Shown here: piece after piece, positions 56,560 to 64,000 of the stretch
Layout: each line of letters starts with the position of its first letter
How positions within the stretch are numbered: position 1 is the stretch's first letter
Source of the DNA: Calliphora vicina
Lineage: Eukaryota > Arthropoda > Insecta > Diptera > Calliphoridae
DNA length: 64,000 bases
NCBI RefSeq assembly: GCF_958450345.1
Contig: NC_088784.1
Location: 91,255,947 to 91,319,946, forward strand
Direction of reading: 5' to 3'
Program-made: the position numbers and the translations under genes
The notes under the pieces: generated by a model
What the model was told of the DNA's origin: nothing
The model's database searches: none
The model's input: the letters and a program-made list of their open reading frames with translations, nothing else

Positions 56560-58750
56560 TACATGCGGGAAGTTTTGCTTTACTTCTATAATTTGAAAAA
56601 AGTACCGCAGAAGCACAACGCACAGTGGTATGAGAAAAAAAAAAAGATGGAAATAAATCTGTAACTTCTAAACCCTTAGTCCGATTTGAATGAAATTTCA
56701 CATGCGCACAGACGACGACCAAGTTTAAGTTTTGAATTTTGACCGCATGAGGTCACCGGGGGTGCGGCCAGGGTTCCCCAAAGTAGGACACCTCAGGTAT
56801 GTTCAATTTTTAAAACGATCCTATTTCTTCGGCTGTGTTCCGATTTCAAAACGATCACATATATAGAATCTCCTCGTCGAGCACTGCCTGCAAATAACAT
56901 TTTTATGAATGTAAACAACAGTGCTAGGTATATTCTCTGCAAGTTGTTAAGTTTTCCCTAATTAATTTGCCACGTAAAAAGGACAATGTAGACATATTAT
57001 ATGTCAACGTATAGGGAATTTTGTCTACTTTTCAAAAATATATATAACTTTTTACAACTAAAAAAATCATGGAATACTTTTTTGAAAAATATGACAAAAA
57101 ATGCTTTTTTTGAGTTTTTGCAAAGATACAAATATTTTAATTTGAAATAAAATTTTTATTTATGAATAATTTTTAACAAAATTTTACAGTAATATAGATT
57201 TTTCGATTTAAAATGAAAAACTAAACACCAATTTTTAAATTTGTAATCAGGAATCCCGCAATTCCCAAAAAAGTGTTGAAAAATCCCAAAAATGGCATTT
57301 TTTAGTTTTTAGGCTATAATATCCATACCAGGGGCGGGGTTTACGAAACCCTTTACAAAATAATTAAGAACATATTGGGCCATGTAAAATGGGTTGCTAT
57401 ATTTTAATATCGAGTATGCGATTTGAGAATTTTTGCACTAATATTGAATTTTTCATAAAAAATAGGCGTTCTTTGAATGAACCTGGTGCCCTCGGTATTA
57501 AAAATTTTCAATTTTTTTTTCATTTAAAATATTCGATGTAAAGTTAGCTTTTTAAAAAGTACAAATTCTTTATACATCCTTTTAGATATTTTTTAGATAA
57601 CTTAAAAAGAATAATAGTATTTTTTTCGCAAAAAAATTGCGAAAAATCACCTTTTTAAAATTTTTAAAATTCAAATGCATGTAACTTTGGACTCAGTCAT
57701 GATTTTTAAACAATTCTTTCTATATTTCATACATAAATTTATTGTTAGTCCAACAAAAGAAAAATGGAGAAAATCGGAAAATATTTCGATCTGCTGTTAT
57801 CAAAAAACTGGAGTAGGGTGGGTAAAAATGATGAAAATTTAATTTTCAAATGCGAATATCTCCTAAGTTATAAGAGATAATTGATAGCTACGACGTTTTT
57901 TGTAGTGCACGACGAGGAGATTTTATATATGTGATCGTTTTGAAATCGAAACACAGCCGAAGAAATAGGATCGTTTTAAAAATTGAACATACCCGAGGTG
58001 TCCTACTTTGGTGAACCCTGGCCACACCCCCGGTGACCTCATGCGGTCAAAATTCAAAACTTAAACTCAATTACACTTCGTCTGTGCGCATGTCAAATTT
58101 CATTCAAATCGGACTAAGGATTTAGAAGTTACAGATTTATTTCCCTCTTTTTTTTTCTCATACCACTGTGCAACGGTGGCTCACCAAATCTTATGGTGAA
58201 TGTTTCATCGGTTTCAACGTGTGAGAGATGGTTCGAGCGATTCAGAAAAAGAGATTTTGACACGGAAGACAAAGATCGCAAAGGTCAGCCAAAAAAGTTT
58301 GAAGACCAAGAATTGGAGGCATTACAACAAGAAGATTCATGTAGAACTCAACAAGAACTTGCAAAATCATTGTAAGATACTCCAGCCGCAATTTCAAAAC
58401 GTTTGCGTGCAGAGGGATGCACCCAAAAGCAAAAGCACCTTGAAAGACGATCTTGCATGTCGAAAATAATGCTTGACCGCTGTAAAATAAAATCAGTTTT
58501 GCACCAAATCATTACTTGCGAATAAAAACGGAACCATTACGATAACCTGAAGAACCAAAGCTAAATATCCATGGCGCTAAGGTAATGCTCTGTATTTGGT
58601 GGGACCAAAGGGATCCTATCTATTATGAGCTACTGAAATCTGACTAGACCATCACAGGTAACCTGTACCAAACGCAACTGATTCATTTGAAGCGAGCATT
58701 GGCCAAAAAACGCCCAGAATATGGCGATTTAGATTATTTCTGCAGCTGTA
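56560..58750 (+). pseudogene. Decayed mariner transposase, split by a Transib-like element
   Basis: Before the insertion (56560-56620) the plus strand reads REVLLYFYNLKK, a mariner N-terminus. After it (58171 on) it continues SSVSTCERWFERFRKRDFD, then PKKFEDQELEALQQED and QQELAKSL, the two helix-turn-helix regions. Further on, in shifted frames, come AISKRL, IITCE and RALAKKRPEY. Stops and deletions are many; the first catalytic aspartate is replaced (ITCE then a stop) and the C-terminus is gone by about 58750. Same family as 60335-61605. Confidence 0.75.
56621..58170. mobile_element. Transib-like family E, complete element with about 265-bp inverted arms
   Basis: 1550 bp, CACAGTGGTATGAG to CTCATACCACTGTG, with the 5-bp duplication CAACG on each side (56616-56620 and 58171-58175). 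The arms (56621-56887 and 57908-58170) are inverted copies sharing, for example, 'ctcctcgtcgagcac' and 'gtgcacgacgaggag'. Both ends read heptamer, 21-23 bp, AAATAAATC. The interior has no frame for a RAG1-like transposase. Reference copy for pieces at 1-420, 2528-3060, 33792-34725, 36745-36880 and 54396-55600. It interrupts a mariner transposase frame. Confidence 0.8.
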
Positions 58751-59789
58751 ACGATAAGCTGAATGGGGGCGCGAGATGCCTAATTTGAAGCCCCTATGAA
58801 CACATGTGAAATTTTATTTAAATCTTCCATTTGTTCAGAAATAACGGATTTATTTTCTTCTTTATTAGTTTTTGGAAATCACCCTCTCTTTTCAATAATT
58901 TACAACTCACAATTCAGTTTTAATATTTCTTTTCCAATATGTACTCGTACAATTTACAAATTCTTAAATAAAACAAATACTTCCACACATCAAAAATAAA
59001 TTGATTTGCAAGTGGAAAACGTAAAAATTCTTTTACAGTTTTGTTTTTAAATTTTCCACTTAAATTATGTGAACAAGAAAAAAATAAAAAAAACTTCAAC
59101 AGAGATCAAGGAAAATATACATGCAAGAGGAGGGAGGATGATGTTTAAGTAATAAAATACTATTTAATAAAATATTCATTCTTATTTTGTTCTTTCATTT
59201 CATCCTCTCACGTGCCACATCTTTTCTTGTATTAAAAGTGTTTAACAACAAACTATAGCAAGTAAGTAGTATCACAAATATGTTTTTGCAACACTTTGTA
59301 AAACATTTTCAGAGATGATGAGTGTCGAGACGTTGACAAAATTGATACAAGGACTTCTCTCTTTGGCAGTATCTTGGATATGGAGTGTGTATGTTTGAGT
59401 ATTTGCAGTACACTGAACCGAATCGAAAAGACTAATTTCGCAGATCTTTTATGACTTTAGACTTTATTAGACAGATATAAAAAATTTCCTAGAACTGTAA
59501 AACCGGGGTATATTTAAAACCGGGAAAGTTTTCAAAAGTAATTGTTTGTGTAAAAAAGCGAGGTAGTCGTTGAGTTTTGCCGTTTATGGACCGATTTTGC
59601 AGATTTTGATATTGATACCAAAAGTGTAGTCAATAGCTTATCTGTGTTCGGAAAAACTATTTCAACGCTATCTATAAGGATCCAGAATGTATATAATTAT
59701 TTACTTTTTTATGTTATTTTATACTATTTAAAGTTAAATTTTAATCAAACAAATTTGTTTATTCGAAAAATCAATACAAGATATTTGAA
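58751..59789. other. No gene seen; unrecognised DNA
   Basis: Near 58835 'gaaataacggatttattttc' is reminiscent of a CACAGTG-element arm, but no terminus follows. The rest is unrecognised. A short family A scrap lies near 59585-59690 ('atggaccgattttgcagatt', 'ctataaggatccagaatgta'). Confidence 0.3.
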
Positions 59790-60310
59790 AATGATTTCGT
59801 TCATATGATCACCACTGCTGTTCTTGACGAAGCGCATTCTGGACGTATGCGAACAATATTGACCCACAGGTCGTCAATTGTTGCTGGTTTATCAGCAAAA
59901 ATCAGTAATTTCACGTGGCCCCACAAGAAATAATCGAGAGGTGTTAAATAGCACGACCTTGGATGTCAATTGCCAGGACTCGAAATCAAGCTATCGCCAG
60001 ATTTTGATTTCAATAAATCGATGGTTGCGATCGGCGTATGACACGTTGTAGATCTCTCAATGCCATCGATCAATGCCATCCATATTTTCAAACAAAAAAT
60101 CAATAATCATGACGAGGCAATGATCTCCATTGACTTTAACGCGATATATGGCTTCATTTTTGAATAAATAAGGTCCGTTAATGTCACCAGTGTGTAAACT
60201 GCGTCAAACTGTGAATTTTTCTGGATGTAATGTGGTCCGTTGTGGATTTGTCTCACTCCATATACGGCAATTTTGTTTATTATTGGGTTTATGACTTAAC
60301 GATGCGGTAT
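59790..60310 (-). pseudogene. Decayed Tc1/mariner-superfamily transposase (DDE_3 type), copy 2
   Basis: From 60300 downward the minus strand reads NNKQNCRIWSETNPQ, TLHPEKFTV, NGPYLFKNEAIYRVKVNG, then TTCHTPIATIDLLKSKSGD, then HPRSCYLTPLDYFLWGHVK. This is the second half of the catalytic domain: the QQDGATCHT block is damaged and its aspartate lost, while the third aspartate block (LTPLDYFLWG) is intact. One stop interrupts the sequence before HPRSC. Same family as 31575-32010, and together the two cover most of the domain. Confidence 0.75.
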
Positions 60311-60334
60311 TTTTTTAAATTTGTAGCTTTACAT

Positions 60335-61605
60335 TTGTAAAACATAAATTTATTCTAAGTATTGGTCATTGTTAGCTATGACTTTTTCCCATATTGCTGT
60401 CAGCATATCGATACCGAAACAAAAGATCAGCTAATCTTTTGAGGCCATGAACGAATTAAGCCATAGTGAATAACATCCCAGAGAGAGCGTTCTGTGTCGA
60501 TTGAAATAAATAGTACACGGAGCTCGGTGTGGACTATAAAGCGGGTGAGGCAAAACTTCCCAAAGACTTCATTCTAAATAGTTTTTAAAAAGGTATTGCA
60601 ACATGTGACCATGATGGAATATTATAGTTTCATGGCTGGCCGCATACTCTGGCTGTTTTTCGGCCAATGTTCGCTTAAAATAAATCAGTTGTGTTCGGTT
60701 CAAGTTCCCTGTGATGATCTGGCCATATTTCAGCAACTCATAACAGATAAGACCCTTTGGCTACCAAATACAGGGAATTACCTTAGCGACATGAATATTT
60801 GGCTTTAGTATCGATTAGGATAGTTCACATCAGCCCTTTTACACTTCGGGTTATCGTTTTGTATCGATTTTTCATCGCAAGTAATGATTCGGTCGGTGAT
60901 TCGTTCAAGCATCATTTCGGACATGCAAAATCGTCTTTCAAGATTTCTCAGCTTCAACTCGTATGGTACCCAATTCCACCACTTCGGCCAATGCCCGCTT
61001 CTAACGAATCAGTTGCATTTGCTACAGGTTCCCTTTGATGGTCGGGAAAGATTTCATCAGCTCATAAGAGATAGGAGCCATTTGCTCCCACCAAATACAG
61101 AGAATTACCTTTGAGCCATGGATATTGGGCTTCGGTGTCGATTCGGCTGGTTGGACGGACTTCACATACGATCTCTTACTCTTCGGATTATCGTAATGGA
61201 TACATTTTTCATTGCAAGTAATGATTCGGTGCAAAAATGATTTTATTTTCTAGCGTTCAAGCATCATTTCAGGCATACAAAGTCGTCTTTCAAGGACTCT
61301 CCGAATCAATTCGAATGATCTCCAATTTCCCTGCGTTTGGATGAATCAAACATTTTGAAATTGCTGCATGATTAGCTCTCAATGATTTGGCAATCTTTTG
61401 TTGATTTTTAAAACAATTTTCATGGAGTAATGCCTCCAATTCATGGTCTTTAAACTTTTTTGGTCTTCCATGTCAAAGTTACCACTTCTCGCTCGTTGAA
61501 GCCAATGAAACACATTCACCATTAGCTTTGGTAAGCAATCGGTGTGATATTTATTCAAATTAAAGAAGTAAAGCAAAACTTCCCGCTTTCGTTGGTACAA
61601 AATTC
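60335..61605 (-). pseudogene. Two head-to-tail fused mariner transposase remnants
   Basis: Minus strand. The first copy (61605 to about 60985) starts KREVLLYFFNL, continues GNFDMED and, in another frame, FKDHELEALLHEN, then HRIITCNEKCIHYDNPK and VILCIWWEQ, breaking off at a damaged RALAE motif. The second (about 60970 to 60335) starts WVPYELKLRNLERRF, continues RIITCDEKS, then decayed IWW and YELL text, a damaged PHPLYSP block and a WEKVIANNDQYLE C-terminus. In the first copy the catalytic aspartate of TCDEK is asparagine. Neither is functional. Confidence 0.75.
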
Positions 61606-61652
61606 GATATTTTCGAAGTTAAACAAAACTTTGTTGTTTACACTATAATGTT

Positions 61653-61857
61653 TCACCAAATTATACTTTAAAATACAAATTTTAAATATTTTTAAGTAAC
61701 ACAACATATTGTTCGAGTTAAAAAATATTTTTTCCGATTTTCACCCATTGTAAGTCCAACTTACTATGGTCTTATAAAAGTCGTTGCAAAGGTCTTTGAA
61801 ATATCTATCATTAGATATCCATATTGTCTATATTAATGACTTATTAATCCAGATATA
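61653..61857. mobile_element. Helentron-like family A copy, part left of the ITmD37E insertion
   Basis: 'caccaaattatactttaaaa', 'gtaagtccaacttactat' and 'ttattaatccagata' follow 20107-20435. The copy is broken at TA 61856-61857 by the transposon. Confidence 0.6.
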
Positions 61858-63155
61858 AGGAGTGAGATCGAAAAATTCTTAACACACGTTTTTCATTACA
61901 TTTTTTAACCCAAGTATTATTTGAATTTTTTTTTGATCAAGTTACCTTTGAAAAACATGTCAGTTATTATGTGTAATGTCAATTATATTAATTTTTTTGT
62001 TAATCTGATTAAAATGAGTGACCAGAAAAAAGTGCGTACTGAAATTATTAAATATTTTCAACAAAACCCAACTTGGTCTTACAAAAAGTTGGCCAAGCAT
62101 ACAAAGGTCTGCCGTCAAACTGTTTCCAATGTTATTAAACAGTACCGGGAGAACTTGTCAGTTGATAGAAAACCTGGTTCAGGTAGAAGGAATGGTCCAC
62201 ATGATGTTTCTAAAGCCAAAAAAATAGAACGCATTTTCAAAAGAGCTCCCAACACATCCGGTAGGAAAGCAGCCCGGTTAGCTCAGTGCTCGGACTATTT
62301 GGTACGAAAAGTTAAAGCTAATGCAGGTTTAAAAACATACAAGGCTCAAAAAGTTCCTGACAGGAACGCTACTAAAAATTTAGAGGCCAAAAACAGAGCA
62401 CGGAAATTGAAGTCAAGTTTTATAAAAAAATATTCTTGCTGCATAATGGATGACGAAACGTATGTTCTGGCAGATTTTTCGCAACTTCCAGGTCAAAAAT
62501 TTTATGTTGCTGATGCTCGAGGGAATGTTGAAGAAAAGTTTAGGACCCAAAAGCAGACAAAATTTCCCAGAAAGTTCTTGGTATGGCAAGCAATATGCAG
62601 TTGCGGCAAAAGAAGCCACTCATTTGTTACAACGGGCTCTATAAATACCGAAATTTACATCAAGGAATGTTTACAAAAAAGGCTGCTTCCATTCATAAGA
62701 CTTCATAATGTGTCCACTTATTTTTGGCCTGACTTGGCATCCTGTCACTATGGCAAACAAGCCCTTGAGTGGTACAAGAACAATAATGTGGTATTTGTAC
62801 CAAGAGAGGCAAATCCTCCAAACTGCCCGAAGCTAAGGCCAGTGGAGAGATATTGGGCTCTTGTTAAAAGAGAATTGAAGAGTACAAAAAAGGTGTCCAA
62901 AAGTGTGGTAGATTTTAAACGGAGATGGACTACATGTTCGAGCAAAGTGACAGAAAGCACTATAAAAACGTTAATGGAAGGGTTTCCGAAAAAGGTTCAA
63001 AATTTCATCACTAGTGATTAAAACTATAAAAATAATTTTTTTTGTAAATTGTAATAATAATTTCAATCAAATAAAAAAAAAATTAAAGCTGTAAGTTTAG
63101 TGGTTTCTTTTTTATAAACATATATGTATGTTAAGAATTTTTCGATCTCACTCCT
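61858..63155 (+). mobile_element. Complete ITmD37E (Tc1/mariner superfamily) transposon
   Basis: 1298 bp. The two ends are perfect inverted repeats of 27 bp, starting AGGAGTGAGATCGAAAAATT and continuing CTTAACA. TA flanks both sides (61856-61857 and 63156-63157), the standard duplication of this superfamily. Inside lies one intact transposase frame on the plus strand and AATAAA after it (63070). The host is a family A repeat: the unoccupied reading 'cagatatagatc' is present at 20435. Intact ends and frame suggest a recent insertion, possibly still competent; activity is inference. Confidence 0.9.
62014..63021 (+). CDS. ITmD37E-type transposase (DDE/DD37E)
   Basis: 335-residue cut-and-paste transposase, usual size for Tc1/mariner enzymes. 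It binds the 27-bp inverted repeats and cuts and joins at TA in the nucleus. Residues about 8-45 form a first helix-turn-helix (WSYKKLAKHTKVCRQTVSNV) and 80-115 a second, with a GRPR-like KPGSGR linker at 53-58. Catalytic residues are D146 (IMDDETYV), D240 (YFWPDLASCH) and E278 (RPVERYW). The 37 residues between D240 and E278 define the DD37E group described from mosquitoes. I chose ATG 62014 because the first helix-turn-helix follows at once and -3 is A; an in-frame ATG at 61957 would add 19 residues. There is no stop, frameshift or missing catalytic residue. A decayed relative lies at 52545-52770. Confidence 0.9.
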   Translation: MSDQKKVRTEIIKYFQQNPTWSYKKLAKHTKVCRQTVSNVIKQYRENLSVDRKPGSGRRNGPHDVSKAKKIERIFKRAPNTSGRKAARLAQCSDYLVRKVKANAGLKTYKAQKVPDRNATKNLEAKNRARKLKSSFIKKYSCCIMDDETYVLADFSQLPGQKFYVADARGNVEEKFRTQKQTKFPRKFLVWQAICSCGKRSHSFVTTGSINTEIYIKECLQKRLLPFIRLHNVSTYFWPDLASCHYGKQALEWYKNNNVVFVPREANPPNCPKLRPVERYWALVKRELKSTKKVSKSVVDFKRRWTTCSSKVTESTIKTLMEGFPKKVQNFITSD

Positions 63156-63157
63156 TA

Positions 63158-63303
63158 GATAAAAAATCGAGGTTGTCCTGGTTTTTTCCTCATATCTCAG
63201 CCATTTGTGGACCGATTTTGCTGATTTTAAATAGCAAACTTCTCGAAAGCATGTCTAACATAATTATTGAAGATTTGAATCCCGAAGATATCTGGACAGA
63301 CAG
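63158..63303. mobile_element. Helentron-like family A copy, part right of the ITmD37E insertion
   Basis: 'aaaaatcgaggttgtcctgg', 'gaccgattttgctgatttt' and 'cccgaagatatctgg' continue the copy interrupted at 61857. Similarity stops near 63303 ('ggacagacag'). Confidence 0.6.
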
Positions 63304-63319
63304 AAAAATCCCGAATTTT

Positions 63320-63450
63320 TAATTGATACACCCAATAGCAACTCCATAAAGCCAAAATGAGCCTCATCGCTGAACACAGTTTGCTATAAAACAGTCGTCT
63401 AAATGTTGCGTCAATCGATGACTTATTTTAAAAGGAAATTTGGATAATTT
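63320..63450 (-). pseudogene. Decayed DDE_3-type transposase fragment, copy 3
   Basis: The minus strand reads TVFSDEAHFGFM, matching the FSDEAHF block around the first catalytic aspartate in the remnants at 31575-32010. Only about 40 codons remain. Confidence 0.5.
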
Positions 63451-63739
63451 GGTATCGTTATTCAAGCCTCAATATATTCATGATAATTTGACAGAGTCTA
63501 CTGATCATTAATGTCAAAAAGTGAACGTAGTATGGCAGTCCATTTAACAGTTAAAACATTATATATTAACCATTTTTTATTTCAGTGTACTTTCAAGGAA
63601 GTGGTAAAAGTATTTTGCATTTTAAATGTTATTTTCTCGATAGATATTTTTCAGCTTACACTTTTATTTGTATCCAACATAAGTGCAACTAACATATTTG
63701 TAACCTTAATAAGTTGTACCAACACATAAGCAATTCAAA

Positions 63740-64000
63740 CAAGTAAGAGTGTTATAATCGGCTGTACCGAATCTTATGTACCCACCACTAATGGAAAATA
63801 TTATCGGGAACAAAACGTTTTTCATATATTTTGATCCAAAACTTTTCATTTATAAGTTAGCAATTTGTAGTAACTATTTGTATCAAATATCGGGTTTCTA
63901 GGTCTCAACGTTTGGGCCCTATTGTGTTTTAATGTTTTTTTAACCTCGGACGGAGGAACCGATTTTTGTCAATTTTCAATAGCAAACATTTTTGATCAAT
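63740..64000. mobile_element. Helentron-like family A relative, cut by the window end
   Basis: Starts CAAGTAAGAGTG, then a hairpin-like 'aatcggctgtaccgaatctt' and TACCCACCAC in place of TATACCCTTCACC. Related to but distinct from the copy at 20061. The rest lies beyond the window. Confidence 0.55.

Overview
This is a 64 kb stretch of A+T-rich eukaryotic nuclear DNA made almost entirely of transposable elements, their decayed remains and tandem repeats. I find no host protein-coding gene, tRNA or rRNA. The repeat content points to a higher (cyclorrhaphan, probably calyptrate) fly: mariner and ITmD37E transposases, DINE-1/Helentron-like repeats ending in CAAGTAAG and TATACCC, Transib-like elements with CACAGTG termini, and Jockey/R1-type LINE remnants. 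Species and chromosome cannot be told from the sequence. The window could be a large intron or a repeat-rich intergenic or heterochromatic region.

The only intact gene is an ITmD37E (Tc1/mariner superfamily) transposase at 62014-63021. It lies inside a complete 1298-bp transposon (61858-63155) with perfect 27-bp inverted repeats and a TA target duplication. All other coding sequence is broken: mariner remnants (13.7, 24.9-25.5, 56.6/58.2-58.7 and 60.3-61.6 kb), a second Tc1/mariner-superfamily type (31.6-32.0, 59.8-60.3 and 63.3 kb), an ITmD37E C-terminal fragment (52.5 kb) and LINE reverse-transcriptase fragments (22.7-26.9 kb).

Layout. 0-8 kb: Helentron-like fragments, a solo LTR, Transib-like pieces, tandem repeats and a piggyBac-like MITE. 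8-22 kb: single-copy-looking islands, a 440-bp palindrome, and interleaved Helentron-like and Transib-like copies. 22-27 kb: decayed LINEs and mariner. 27-34.7 kb: a hAT-like CCCGGG-rich element, a Transib-like element, a solo LTR carrying a hAT element with an 8-bp duplication, a decayed transposase and a TA-flanked element. 35-39 kb: orphan diverged satellite units and more Helentron- and Transib-like copies. 40.36-42.05 kb: an 11-bp minisatellite of about 153 copies. 45.26-51.45 kb: a 104-bp satellite of about 59 units with higher-order repeats. 52-64 kb: nested DNA transposons, ending in the intact ITmD37E element.

Nested insertions give a relative chronology. Elements with clear target duplications, or with empty sites visible in sister repeats, interrupt older ones: Transib-like in LTR (5.4 kb), Transib-like in mariner (56.6 kb), hAT in LTR (30.2 kb), piggyBac-like MITE in a tandem repeat (6.5 kb), Helentron-like B in Helentron-like A (21.0 kb), and ITmD37E in Helentron-like A (61.9 kb). 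The strongest signals are the RSS-like ends of the CACAGTG elements, the 104-bp satellite with its higher-order structure, and the intact ITmD37E. Family names rest on recognised motifs and termini read by eye; no database search was possible.
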